A stretch of 64,000 nt of DNA from Arcobacter_B sp049472135 (GTDB taxonomy: Bacteria; Campylobacterota; Campylobacteria; Campylobacterales; Arcobacteraceae), in NCBI RefSeq assembly GCF_049472135.1, contig NZ_JBMOVV010000002.1:248001-312000 (forward strand), in the 5' to 3' direction. This document shows positions 42,069 to 50,366 of the stretch, in pieces. The position numbers and the translations under genes are program-made. The notes below the pieces were generated by a model. That model had not been told where the DNA came from and ran no database searches. It saw only the letters and a list, made by a program, of their open reading frames with translations. The first letter of the stretch is position 1; each line of letters opens with the position of its first letter.

Positions 42069-42449
42069 ATGAGCGGAGAAATCACACAAGAACCAATTAC
42101 AGATAGTCAGAAAAAATTAGTTCAAGATGAATTTAATACAAATGTTGCTTTTTATGTTCACTTAAAAGAGTTTAATAACAATGTTAGAGCAGATTTAAAA
42201 AAGAGAATTAAAGAGGTTTTCTTTTTCTCTAAAGGTGTACATTGGAAGTTTGATAGCTTTGGTATCGAAAAACCAGGTTCAAGACATACTGATATTTTAG
42301 GATATTTCATTTTTAGAACAGCAGATGTTGAAAAGTTAAAGAAACTATTCTTAGACGAGTTTAAAGATTATGATAATGCTGTTAAAATAACTTGTTCTGT
42401 AGCAAAATACCAAAAAACAGAAGAGATGTTTTTTGATTTAGAAGTATAA
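42069..42449 (+). CDS. Conserved hypothetical protein
   Basis: A 126-residue soluble protein without recognised motifs. The N-terminus is polar (SGEITQEPITDSQKKLVQDE), followed by alternating short strands and helices (FFFSKGVHWKFDSFGIEK, DILGYFIFRTADVEKLKK). The single ATG has weak ribosome signals (AAAAAGG). It converges with an MFS transporter gene over a perfect hairpin. The predicted fold could be an alpha/beta sandwich. I do not name a family. Confidence 0.6.
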   Translation: MSGEITQEPITDSQKKLVQDEFNTNVAFYVHLKEFNNNVRADLKKRIKEVFFFSKGVHWKFDSFGIEKPGSRHTDILGYFIFRTADVEKLKKLFLDEFKDYDNAVKITCSVAKYQKTEEMFFDLEV

Positions 42450-42470
42450 AGTTTTTAAAACTTTATACTT
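42442..42470. terminator. Bidirectional terminator
   Basis: Arms AAGTATAAAGTTTT and complement pair perfectly over 14 bases with one central base, spanning the 3' ends of both converging genes. Confidence 0.75.
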
Positions 42471-43614
42471 ATTTTCTTAGAAGCAAAATAGCTAAGATTG
42501 ATGAGATAGTTATACTTATTGCAATTGGCAAGAAAGTATGATCTGTAAAACTTAAAGAAATAGAAGAAACTATCGCTCCTAATCCAAACTGTAAAACTCC
42601 AATTACACTTGAAGCAACTCCTGCATTTTTCGGGAAGAACTCAATAGCTAAAGCCAAACAGTTTCCAAATACAAAAGCCATAACACCCATATAACAAGCT
42701 ATAAGTACCACTGTAAATACTAAAGGTATAGCTTCATAGTTTAAAGTAAATAAAGCCCCTGATATGATTTGTACAAATAGTGCAAGTTTAACTATTTGTT
42801 TCATACTAAAACTTTTAAGTAAGTAAACATTTACTCTTATTAAAGCCATAAGTACAATGAAGTTTACTCCAAAAAAGAACGGGAAATAATCTGTTGAAAT
42901 TCCATAGTGTTCTATATAAATAAATGAACTTTTTGAAATTAGAATAAAAAATCCACCAAACGTTAAACCAAGAACTAGCATATATTTAACAGCTTCTTTG
43001 TGTGTTAAGACAATTTTGAAAGAGTTAAATATATTTTGTTTTACATAAGTAAAACTCTCTTCTAAATCCTTATAAACTAAAAAAGCAATAACTAAAGGAT
43101 AAATAGTTAAAAATATAAATACAGCTTTCCAGCTATAAAAGTGAATAATAAACGCACCAATAAATGGTGCAACCATAGGTGCAACACTTCTTACCATTCC
43201 CATAAGCGAGAATACTTTTGCTGCTTCTTTTCCATGAAACCTATCTCTTACACTAGCTGCTGCGTTTACTACAACTATTCCACCAAAGAATGCTTCAAGA
43301 AATCTATATACCCAAAGTTCATAAATATTTGAAGAGAAGATTATTAGAAAACTGAAAAAACTAAATCCAATAAGACCTACAATTGAGCCTTTTCTTCTTC
43401 CATATCTATCTGAAATAGGGCCTCCAAAAATTTGTCCTATAGAAAAACCAATAAGAAAAATAGATAATGAAAGTTCAATCTTTTCAATACTTACACTAAA
43501 ATATTTAGCAATTTGTGGAATAGATGGCAAGTAAGTATCTACACCCATAGGTGCAACTGAAGAAAGAGCTGATAATAAAATAATAAGATATATATGGTTT
43601 ATTGATTTTCTCAT
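42469..43614 (-). CDS. MFS drug-resistance transporter of the Bcr/CflA family
   Basis: A 381-residue inner-membrane protein with 12 predicted helices. It opens MRKSINHIYLIILLSALSSV and shows the family pieces APMGVDTYLPSIPQIAKYF, QIFGGPISDRYGRRKGSIVG and FGNCLALAIEFFPKNAGVAS. Bcr/CflA members are proton-driven exporters with wide drug range. Its start overlaps the stop of the upstream marR gene by 4 bases (ATGA), so the two are translationally coupled. The pair should be induced when the MarR protein lets go of its operator. Substrate unknown. Confidence 0.9.
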   Translation of the reverse strand: MRKSINHIYLIILLSALSSVAPMGVDTYLPSIPQIAKYFSVSIEKIELSLSIFLIGFSIGQIFGGPISDRYGRRKGSIVGLIGFSFFSFLIIFSSNIYELWVYRFLEAFFGGIVVVNAAASVRDRFHGKEAAKVFSLMGMVRSVAPMVAPFIGAFIIHFYSWKAVFIFLTIYPLVIAFLVYKDLEESFTYVKQNIFNSFKIVLTHKEAVKYMLVLGLTFGGFFILISKSSFIYIEHYGISTDYFPFFFGVNFIVLMALIRVNVYLLKSFSMKQIVKLALFVQIISGALFTLNYEAIPLVFTVVLIACYMGVMAFVFGNCLALAIEFFPKNAGVASSVIGVLQFGLGAIVSSISLSFTDHTFLPIAISITISSILAILLLRK

Positions 43615-44039
43615 TTTTTACACTCTATATTAGATACAACTTTTTCAAGTAAAGAGTTTAATAGTTTAAACTCTTCATCTGAAATATTTTGAACAATACT
43701 TTGTCTAAAATCTTTAACTTCATTTTTTGTTTTTTCCAAAATATCTTCACCTTTAGGGCTTAGTTTGATTAGATTAGTTCTTCTATCTATTCTATCTTTG
43801 ATGATAAGCTCTTTTCTTTCTAATGTTCTCAAAGCTCTACTTACTGTAGTTTTATCTTTTCCTAAAATCTTAGAGATTTTTGTCTGATTTACATCTTTTT
43901 CATATTTTATTATCTCTAAAGTAGCCCTTTGTTCAGGGGCTATATCATATTGTTGTAGGATTTGAGAGAACTTACTATTTAGTTTATTTGCAGTCTGGTT
44001 TATTTTAAAACCGATTGACCAATGTAGTTCATAGTTCAT
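43611..44039 (-). CDS. MarR family regulator coupled to the Bcr/CflA transporter
   Basis: A 142-residue winged-helix protein. The DNA-binding core is VNQTKISKILGKDKTTVSRALRTL (split here as the helix-turn-helix) followed by the wing KDRIDRRTNLIKLSPKG with D-x-R. It precedes and overlaps the transporter gene. A perfect 12-bp-arm palindrome begins 14 bases upstream of its start, so autorepression of the whole unit is very likely. It is shorter and different in sequence from the MarR protein at 11.9 kb, and its operator is different too. Confidence 0.9.
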   Translation of the reverse strand: MNYELHWSIGFKINQTANKLNSKFSQILQQYDIAPEQRATLEIIKYEKDVNQTKISKILGKDKTTVSRALRTLERKELIIKDRIDRRTNLIKLSPKGEDILEKTKNEVKDFRQSIVQNISDEEFKLLNSLLEKVVSNIECKK

Positions 44040-44052
44040 AAAATTCCTTTAA

Positions 44053-44079
44053 TTGTATATGCAATAGTTGCATATACAA
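44053..44079. promoter_or_regulatory. Probable MarR operator
   Basis: TTGTATATGCAA and TTGCATATACAA flank TAG: 12 perfect pairs. It sits 14-40 bases before the marR start and would cover the transcription start. Its size and form fit MarR dimers. Confidence 0.82.
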
Positions 44080-44101
44080 CCTTTGAAATAAATAAAAAGA
44101 A

Positions 44102-44344
44102 CTAGAAGCTTTTAGGATCTAGTTCATTAAAGTTGATAATTTTATCAAGTCTTATTTTTAAACCACTTTTTAAAAGAGCGAATTCTTCTTTATTTAGTGT
44201 TTTAAAATCTAAAATTAAATCTTCAATTGTTTCTTCTTTATTTTCATCATTAATAAAAATGATTTTATTTAAACTTCGTTTTACAGCTGCACTTTCAAGT
44301 TCATCATAAAAGTGACAAGCTACAGGTTTATATTTTGTATTCAT
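44102..44344 (-). CDS. Rof-like Rho-binding antiterminator
   Basis: An 80-residue protein resembling Rof/YaeO, which binds Rho hexamers and inhibits termination. It begins TKYKPVACHFYDELESAAVK, corresponding to the YxPIxCxxYDxLE pattern of Rof, and ends LKSGLKIRLDKIINFNEL, matching the family's RLDxIxxF ending. An Sm-like barrel is expected between. The gene is alone between a marR operator region and the DUF4405 gene. Match is by pattern over a short length, so moderate confidence. Regulation is not visible. Confidence 0.7.
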   Translation of the reverse strand: MNTKYKPVACHFYDELESAAVKRSLNKIIFINDENKEETIEDLILDFKTLNKEEFALLKSGLKIRLDKIINFNELDPKSF

Positions 44345-44443
44345 AATAAATCTTTTTAATTTATTATATCATTAAAATTTAATATAGAAAAATTAAAAAA
44401 TGTTATATAATAATATTAAAATAAAATATTATAAGGAATACTT

Positions 44444-45259
44444 ATGAGTTTAAAGAAAATCACTTCACTTACGATGCTTTTTGCTATGCTCGTTATGACA
44501 TATACAGGAATAATACTTTTCATTACACCTCCTGGAAGAATAGCAAACTGGTCAAATTGGGAGATTTTTGGTCTTACAAAAGAAGAGTATGCACAAATTC
44601 ATACAACATTTATGGTTCTTTTTGTTGTAGCAACACTTTTACATGTATATTATAATTTTAGACCAATGATTAGTTATATGAAAAATAAGAGTAGAGAGTT
44701 TGTCTTTTTTACAAAAGATACAATTGTTGCATTAGGTGTTTCAATTGTTTTTTTAATTGGTACTTTAACTCAAAGTATTCCTTTTTCAAGTTTTTTAGAT
44801 TTTGGTACACAAATAAAAGACTCTTGGGAAAAAGAGTATGGAAGTGCTCCTTATTCTCATGCTGAATTATCTTCATTGAAAACTTTTACAGAAAAGTTAG
44901 GTTTTGATTTAGAAAAGAGTAAAAAACTTTTAAGTTCAAATGGAATAGTTTTTACACAAGAACAGAGTTTATCACAAATAGCACAAGCAAATGATATAAG
45001 TCCTAAATTTATTTATGATTTATTAAGAGTAAACTTTGAAAAAGAAGGGCAGAAAATCATTCCTTTAACTGGACTTGGTAAGAAAAATATTGAAGAAGTA
45101 GCTTCAACATTAGGAATTAGTACGCAAGAGTTTATCAAACAGCTAGAGACTTTAGGCGTAAAAGCAAATGCAAATGATAAGTTTAAAACAGTTGCAGAAG
45201 AGCAGAATCTAAGTGTAATGAATATCTTGGAGCAATTAGGATATAAAAAACCAGAGTAA
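44444..45259 (+). CDS. DUF4405-type membrane protein with a cytosolic/periplasmic helical tail
   Basis: A 271-residue protein. The N-terminal 115 residues hold three or four hydrophobic helices (SLTMLFAMLVMTYTGIILFI, HTTFMVLFVVATLLHVYYNF, TIVALGVSIVFLIGTLTQSI) with histidines placed as in cytochrome b561-like DUF4405 proteins, so heme binding is possible. The remaining 150 residues contain three similar helical units (SLSQIAQANDISPKFIYDLL, NIEEVASTLGISTQEFIKQL, TVAEEQNLSVMNILEQL), which look like a repeated small helical domain. RBS AAGGAATAC. Role unknown; redox or anchoring function guessed. Confidence 0.72.
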   Translation: MSLKKITSLTMLFAMLVMTYTGIILFITPPGRIANWSNWEIFGLTKEEYAQIHTTFMVLFVVATLLHVYYNFRPMISYMKNKSREFVFFTKDTIVALGVSIVFLIGTLTQSIPFSSFLDFGTQIKDSWEKEYGSAPYSHAELSSLKTFTEKLGFDLEKSKKLLSSNGIVFTQEQSLSQIAQANDISPKFIYDLLRVNFEKEGQKIIPLTGLGKKNIEEVASTLGISTQEFIKQLETLGVKANANDKFKTVAEEQNLSVMNILEQLGYKKPE

Positions 45260-45275
45260 ATTTTATTTACTTTGG
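45251..45275. terminator. Bidirectional terminator
   Basis: CCAGAGTAAA and TTTACTTTGG with a TTTTA loop and one G-U pair, placed over both stop codons of two converging genes. Confidence 0.6.
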
Positions 45276-45922
45276 TTTAATATATCTAAAATATCAAGTG
45301 GTTTTTCAACTAAATAATCAGCACCACTCTCTTCTAAATCTTCTTTAGTTCTAAATCCCCAAAGAACACCAATTGCTTTCATATTAGCATTTTTTGCTGT
45401 TTTCATATCAACTTGTGTATCTCCAACAAAGTAGATATCTTCACATGAAGTTTCAAAACTATTAGCTATTGAAATAGCAGCAGTTGGATTTGGTTTCTTT
45501 TCAATATGAGCTTTTTGTCCATGAATCTCAGAAATGTTAAATTGAGAAAATAGTGAGTTTGCATAAGCAAGAGTAAATTCATGGGGCTTATTTGATAAGA
45601 TTCCTATTTTGTACTCTAGTCTTTCAAGCTCTTCAAGTAGTTCATATATACCTTCATAAGGTTTTGTTTTAGCATGAAGCTTTTGGTCATAAACAACTTT
45701 AAATCTATTTGTAACTTCTTCTTTTATTTCATCACTTGTATTTTCATCTAAGGCATTGTTTACAAGATAATCAATACCACCACCTACAAAGTTCTTATAA
45801 TCATTTAATTCATGGTGTGGTAGGTTTAATTCGATGAGAACTTGATTCATACAAATTGCAATATCTTCTAATGAGTCAATCAAAGTTCCATCTAAATCAA
45901 AAATTATTGCTTTATTTTTCAA
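45263..45922 (-). CDS. gph: Phosphoglycolate phosphatase (HAD family)
   Basis: A 219-residue HAD hydrolase. Motif I IFDLDGTLIDSLEDIA, a helical cap (about 15-85), motif II ILSNKP, motif III lysine in KKPNPTAAIS and motif IV YFVGDTQVDMKTAKNA. The order and length fit Gph, which removes phosphate from 2-phosphoglycolate formed by DNA repair; other phosphoserine- or sugar-phosphatase substrates remain possible. Single gene; RBS AAAGGAAT before the ATG. The neighbour to the right is the TPP enzyme, divergently transcribed. Confidence 0.85.
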   Translation of the reverse strand: MKNKAIIFDLDGTLIDSLEDIAICMNQVLIELNLPHHELNDYKNFVGGGIDYLVNNALDENTSDEIKEEVTNRFKVVYDQKLHAKTKPYEGIYELLEELERLEYKIGILSNKPHEFTLAYANSLFSQFNISEIHGQKAHIEKKPNPTAAISIANSFETSCEDIYFVGDTQVDMKTAKNANMKAIGVLWGFRTKEDLEESGADYLVEKPLDILDILNQSK

Positions 45923-46099
45923 ATTATTCCTTTTTTAAATAGTATATAAATACTATATTAAATATATTTAACATTATATAAATATTTTAAAAAAGGTGTT
46001 ATAATATTTATCATAGGAGAGCAAATAGATTTACAGTTGAAACACTTTTGGTACTTTTTCTAATAATAGGGGTTTATTAAGAAAAGGTTTAATAGATAT

Positions 46100-46114
46100 T
46101 GAATATGATTATCA
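46100..46114. promoter_or_regulatory. Possible Fur box upstream of the TPP enzyme gene
   Basis: TGAATATGATTATCA differs at two of 14 defined positions from the Fur 7-1-7 consensus TGATAATnATTATCA. It lies 31 bases before the ATG at 46145. An AT-rich genome produces such matches by chance, so the call is weak. Confidence 0.35.
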
Positions 46115-46144
46115 ATAATAAAATATAAACAAGGTGATAATACT

Positions 46145-47791
46145 ATGAAAGCATCAGATTTATTTGTAAAAGCTTTAGAAAATGAAGGTGTTGAGTATAT
46201 TTTTGGAATACCAGGTGAAGAGAATTTAGATTTATTAGAGTCGTTAAGACAATCCAAAATTAAACTTATACTAACAAGACATGAACAAGCAGCAGGTTTT
46301 ATGGCTGCAACTTATGGAAGACTTACTGGAAAAGTTGGAGTTTGTTTATCCACTTTAGGCCCAGGAGCTACTAACTTTGCTACAAGTGCAGCTTATGCAC
46401 AACTTGGTGGAATGCCAATGCTTATGATTACAGGTCAAAAGCCTATTAAAAAATCAAAACAAGGTAGATTTCAAATCATAGATGTTGTAAATATGATGAA
46501 ACCTATGACTAAATATTCAAAACAAGTAGTAAATGGAAATAATATTCCCTCTATGGTAAGGGAAGCATTTAAAGTAGCTACAACAGAAAGACCAGGAGCT
46601 GCACTTATTGAGCTACCTGAGGATATTGCAGAAGAAGAGGTTGATTATAATATTTACCCTGTAAGGGATTTAAAATATCCATATGCAAACAAAGATGTAA
46701 TCTTAGATGCAGTAAGGATGATAGAAAAAGCAAAAAGACCACTTCTGCTAATTGGGGCAGGAGCTAATAGAAATAGAATTGGAAATGCCCTTACAAATTT
46801 TGTAAATGAAACTGGAATTCCTTTCTTCTCAACTCAAATGGGAAAAGGTGTAATTGATGAGAATCATAAACTATGTTTAAGTACAGCTGCACTATCAAAA
46901 GATGATTTTATACATTGTGCAATTGATAGAGCAGATTTAATCATAAATGTAGGACATGATGTAATTGAAAAACCGCCATTTTTTATGGAAAATAGTAAGG
47001 ATGCAACAAAGGTAATTCATATAAACTTCTTTGCTTCTGAAGTGGATGATACATATTTCCCTCAACTTGATGTTTTAGGAGATATAGCTACTAGTATAAA
47101 CTCTTTAACAACAGCTATTTCTGTTCAAGATCATTGGGATTTTGACTATTATAAAAGAATGGTAAAAGAGATAAAAACACATCTTAATAAATATTTTGGA
47201 GATGATAGATTCCCCGCACTTCCTCAAAGAGTTGTAAGAGTTATTAGACAAACTTTAGATTATGAAGATATCTTAACACTAGATAATGGAGTTTATAAAA
47301 TTTGGTTTGCAAGAAACTATAGATGTTCACACCCAAATACACTTCTACTTGATAATGCACTAGCAACAATGGGAGCAGGACTTCCATCAGCAATGGCTGC
47401 AAAGATGGTAAATCCAGATAAGAAAGTAGTAGCTGTTTGTGGAGATGGTGGATTTATGATGAACTCACAAGAGTTAGAAACTGCTGTTAGACTAAAACTT
47501 GATTTAACTGTAGTTATTTTAAATGATAATGCCTATGGCATGATAAAATGGAAGCAAACAGGAATGGGCTTTGAGACATATGGTTTAGATTTAGATAATC
47601 CTGATTTTGTACAATATGCAAAAGCTTATGGTGCAATAGGACATAGACCAACATCTTGCGAAGAGTTTGAAGAAACACTACAGAAGTGTGTAAATAGTAA
47701 AGGTGTTCATTTAATTGATTTAGCAGTTGATTACTCTTTAAATCATGAAATCTTAAATGAACTATTAGCAAAAAAAGAGTGTTTAATATAA
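46145..47791 (+). CDS. Thiamine-diphosphate enzyme, acetolactate-synthase-like
   Basis: A 548-residue TPP-dependent enzyme. The N-terminal PYR domain has the catalytic Glu in LILTRHEQAAGFMAATYGRL and GVCLSTLGPGATNFATSAAY. The PP domain has the cofactor motif CGDGGFMMNSQELETAV...ILNDNAYGMI. Layout and length match catabolic acetolactate synthase (AlsS) more than the biosynthetic large subunit, and no small regulatory subunit gene follows. Other TPP enzymes (oxalyl-CoA, glyoxylate carboligase, sulfoacetaldehyde acetyltransferase) are alternatives. It runs 14 bases into an aldehyde dehydrogenase gene (AAAAGGAG ribosome site), so both work on one pathway. RBS AAGGTG precedes the ATG. Confidence 0.82.
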   Translation: MKASDLFVKALENEGVEYIFGIPGEENLDLLESLRQSKIKLILTRHEQAAGFMAATYGRLTGKVGVCLSTLGPGATNFATSAAYAQLGGMPMLMITGQKPIKKSKQGRFQIIDVVNMMKPMTKYSKQVVNGNNIPSMVREAFKVATTERPGAALIELPEDIAEEEVDYNIYPVRDLKYPYANKDVILDAVRMIEKAKRPLLLIGAGANRNRIGNALTNFVNETGIPFFSTQMGKGVIDENHKLCLSTAALSKDDFIHCAIDRADLIINVGHDVIEKPPFFMENSKDATKVIHINFFASEVDDTYFPQLDVLGDIATSINSLTTAISVQDHWDFDYYKRMVKEIKTHLNKYFGDDRFPALPQRVVRVIRQTLDYEDILTLDNGVYKIWFARNYRCSHPNTLLLDNALATMGAGLPSAMAAKMVNPDKKVVAVCGDGGFMMNSQELETAVRLKLDLTVVILNDNAYGMIKWKQTGMGFETYGLDLDNPDFVQYAKAYGAIGHRPTSCEEFEETLQKCVNSKGVHLIDLAVDYSLNHEILNELLAKKECLI

Positions 47792-47805
47792 TAAAAGGAG
47801 AGAGT

Positions 47806-49197
47806 ATGAGTACAATTGAAGTAACATCACCATTTGATGGAAGTAAGGTGGGAGAAGTTCCTTTTTCTACAACGCAAGAAGTTCAAGAGGCTATTGATTT
47901 AGCACAAGCAACATTTTTGGACCATAAAAATGCCTTACCAAAATATAAAAGAATTGAGATTTTAGAAAAAGCTATGCAAATTATGAGTTCGCAAGTTGAT
48001 GAACTAACTAAACTTTGTGCAAGTGAAGGTGGTAAGCCTTGGATTGATTCACAGGTAGAAGTTCATAGAGCCATAAATGGTGTTAAATTAGCAATAGAGC
48101 ATTTAGGAGCATTTGAAGGTAAAGAAATAGCTATGGGACATACTTTAAGTAGTGCTAATAGAATGGCATATACTTTTAAAGAACCAATTGGTGTAGTTGC
48201 TGCTATTTCTGCTTTTAATCATCCTTTTAATCTAGCAGTACATCAAGTAGTTCCAGCACTTGCTGTTGGTTGTCCTGTTATTATAAAACCAGCTACACAA
48301 ACTCCAATGTCAGCTATTAGATTAGTTGAGATTTTAGAAGAAGCAGGGCTTCCAAAAGGTTGGGCACAAGCTGTTGTTTGTGATAGAAATGCAGGGGAGT
48401 TATTAGCAACTTCTCCAAAGGTTAATTTCCTAACATTTATAGGTTCAGGAGATGTAGGTTGGTACTTAAACTCAAAAGTAGCAAAAGGTACTAGAGTAGC
48501 ACTTGAACATGGTGGAGTTGCACCTGTGATTATCGAAAAAGATGCAGATATTGATGATTTAATTCCATCAATTGGAAAGGGTGGTTTCTATCACGCAGGT
48601 CAAGTTTGTGTATCTGTTCAAAGAGTATATGTACATGAAGATATAGTTGATGAGGTAGCAAATAGATTAAGTGAATATGCTTCTAAACTTGTAGTTGGAA
48701 ATCAACTAGATGAAAAAACAGAAGTAGGGCCACTTATTAATAACGCAGAAGTTGATAGAGTAGAATCATGGGTAGAAGAGGCTGTTTTAAAAGGTGGAAA
48801 AATCCTAACAGGTGGTGCTAGAATATCAGCTTCTTGTTATGAACCAACAGTTATTTTAAACCCATCTGATGATGCCTTAGTATCTACAAAAGAGGTATTT
48901 GGACCAGTTGTTTGTATTTATACTTACAGTGATATTGAAGAGGCTTTTGATAGAGCAAATGCTTTAGAAGTATCTTTCCAAGCAGCAGTATTTACAAAAA
49001 ATATTGATACAGCATTAAAAGCTGTAAAAAGATTAAATGGTACTGCTGTAATGGTAAATGACCATACTGCCTTTAGAGTTGATTGGATGCCATTTGGAGG
49101 AGCAAAAGCTTCTGGACTTGGTCTTGGAGGTATTTTAAACTCTATGGAAGAGATGAGTAATGAAAAATTAATGGTAATTAAATCTCCTGTATTATAA
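47806..49197 (+). CDS. Aldehyde dehydrogenase
   Basis: A 463-residue NAD(P)-dependent aldehyde dehydrogenase. Motifs in order are SAFNHPFNLAVHQVVPAL (N, cofactor/oxyanion), VALEHGGVAPVIIE (general base Glu) and HAGQVCVSVQRVYV (catalytic Cys). I place the start at 47806 (STIEVTSPFDGSKVGEV) because AAAAGGAG lies 6 bases upstream and the family begins here; an upstream ATG would overlap the previous stop region. It shares the operon with the TPP enzyme, so the substrate may be an aldehyde released by or feeding that reaction (glyceraldehyde-, lactaldehyde- and succinate-semialdehyde-type members are close). A terminator follows. Confidence 0.88.
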   Translation: MSTIEVTSPFDGSKVGEVPFSTTQEVQEAIDLAQATFLDHKNALPKYKRIEILEKAMQIMSSQVDELTKLCASEGGKPWIDSQVEVHRAINGVKLAIEHLGAFEGKEIAMGHTLSSANRMAYTFKEPIGVVAAISAFNHPFNLAVHQVVPALAVGCPVIIKPATQTPMSAIRLVEILEEAGLPKGWAQAVVCDRNAGELLATSPKVNFLTFIGSGDVGWYLNSKVAKGTRVALEHGGVAPVIIEKDADIDDLIPSIGKGGFYHAGQVCVSVQRVYVHEDIVDEVANRLSEYASKLVVGNQLDEKTEVGPLINNAEVDRVESWVEEAVLKGGKILTGGARISASCYEPTVILNPSDDALVSTKEVFGPVVCIYTYSDIEEAFDRANALEVSFQAAVFTKNIDTALKAVKRLNGTAVMVNDHTAFRVDWMPFGGAKASGLGLGGILNSMEEMSNEKLMVIKSPVL

Positions 49198-49210
49198 GAT
49201 ACGAAATATT

Positions 49211-49240
49211 TTAAACTAAGAGTTAAATCTCTTAGTTTAA
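49211..49240 (+). terminator. Intrinsic terminator of the TPP enzyme/ALDH operon
   Basis: TTAAACTAAGAG and its complement form a perfect 12-bp stem with TTAAAT loop, 14 bases after the stop, with TCATTTTATTT afterwards. Confidence 0.78.
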
Positions 49241-49263
49241 TCATTTTATTTACAGGAAAATAC

Positions 49264-49911
49264 ATGACTTGGGATGATTTTTTTAAAGAAGAAGAGAAAA
49301 AAGAGTATTATCAAAACTTAATGAGCCAAGTTAATAAAGCTTATGCAACAACTACAGTTTTCCCACCAAAAGATAAAATTTTTAATGCTTTTAGTTTAAC
49401 ACCACTTGAAAATACAAAAGTTGTACTTTTAGGGCAAGACCCTTATCATGGAGCAGGGCAAGCACAAGGTTTAGCCTTTTCAACACCAGTTGAGATTAAA
49501 AACCCTCCATCAATGAGAAATATGTTAAAAGAGATCCAAGAAGATTTAGGTAAAGCTTCAACTTGTGAGCATGGGGATTTAACTTCATGGGCAAAAGACG
49601 GAGTTTTATTAATTAATGCGATTTTAACTGTAGAAGAAGCAAAAGCAAAGTCCCATCATAAAATGGGCTGGGAGATATTTACGGATAATCTTATTAAATT
49701 TATAAGTGCAAATTGTAAGGATATTGTTTTTATTTTATGGGGAAGTAGTGCTATTAAAAAAGAAAAAATTATAGATATTACTAAACATCATATTTTAAAA
49801 GGCGTTCATCCAAGTCCATTATCAGCATATAGAGGCTTCTTTGGTTGTAAACACTTCTCAAAAACAAATGAGATTTTAAATAGATTAGGAAAAGAAGAGA
49901 TTAACTGGTAA
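49264..49911 (+). CDS. ung: Uracil-DNA glycosylase
   Basis: Family 1 UDG that removes uracil from DNA and starts base excision repair. The 215-residue protein has the water-activating motif VVLLGQDPYHGAGQAQGLAF (catalytic Asp in GQDPYHG) and the DNA-intercalation loop HPSPLSAYRGFFGCKHF with the catalytic His. The ATG is preceded by AGGAAAA. It ends 11 bases into the opposing ygbA gene, a convergent 3' overlap. Cytosolic. Confidence 0.96.
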   Translation: MTWDDFFKEEEKKEYYQNLMSQVNKAYATTTVFPPKDKIFNAFSLTPLENTKVVLLGQDPYHGAGQAQGLAFSTPVEIKNPPSMRNMLKEIQEDLGKASTCEHGDLTSWAKDGVLLINAILTVEEAKAKSHHKMGWEIFTDNLIKFISANCKDIVFILWGSSAIKKEKIIDITKHHILKGVHPSPLSAYRGFFGCKHFSKTNEILNRLGKEEINW

Positions 49912-50251
49912 AAAGGTTTTTAACTCTTTTTTTAATATCAATAAAATTAAGTTTCACAGCGCTATATCTCATAATCTTTGCTAAGTTTTTCCATTTTGGT
50001 TTTTCATAGCAAGGGTTTGGGCATTTTCTACATCTAGGCTTTTCTTCATGAGGACAAAGCTTTAGTTTCTCAAAACTATATTGTATATCTTCACAACACT
50101 GTTTACATAAAGGAATATCAAGAGTAAAAGGTGTGTTTTTATAAACTAAGTTAAACTTTGTATTTTCTTGGCCCTGATGGTTATCTTGGCAATAAGTCTT
50201 AAAAAAACTATTTAGTGTATGAATTTCAGTATTAAATTTTTCTATTTCCAT
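49901..50251 (-). CDS. ygbA: YgbA-family nitrosative-stress protein
   Basis: A 116-residue cysteine-rich cytosolic protein of the nitrous-oxide-stimulated/YgbA_NO family. Pattern: FFKTYCQDNHQGQE near residue 17, LCKQCCEDIQYSFEKLKLCP around 53, PRCRKCPNPCYEKPKWKNLA and the ending KIMRYSAVKLNFIDIKKRVK, with two CxxC-type pairs and a His. In E. coli the gene answers NO through NsrR and helps cope with nitrosative damage. Here it diverges from a Crp/Fnr regulator, and a perfect TTGAT-N4-ATCAA site lies between, about 39 bases from a TATAAT-based start. Its 3' end overlaps ung. Confidence 0.85.
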   Translation of the reverse strand: MEIEKFNTEIHTLNSFFKTYCQDNHQGQENTKFNLVYKNTPFTLDIPLCKQCCEDIQYSFEKLKLCPHEEKPRCRKCPNPCYEKPKWKNLAKIMRYSAVKLNFIDIKKRVKNLFTS

Positions 50252-50313
50252 AAAATGTCCCTTTAATTTAATTAGGGTAAAATTTGTCTTATTTAACTAA
50301 GTTTGATTAAATT

Positions 50314-50352
50314 ATTATATAAATATAAAAAATATTCATTGATTAATATCAA
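50314..50352. promoter_or_regulatory. FNR/DNR-type operator and ygbA promoter
   Basis: TTGATTAATATCAA at 50339-50352 is a perfect FNR-family palindrome. On the minus strand TATAAT occupies 50319-50314, giving a start near 50307, so the site is centred about 39 bases upstream, close to the -41.5 position for activators. Relative to the plus-strand regulator gene the site ends 14 bases before its ATG, where a bound factor would block initiation. Confidence 0.72.
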
Positions 50353-50366
50353 TAAAAAGAGATAAT

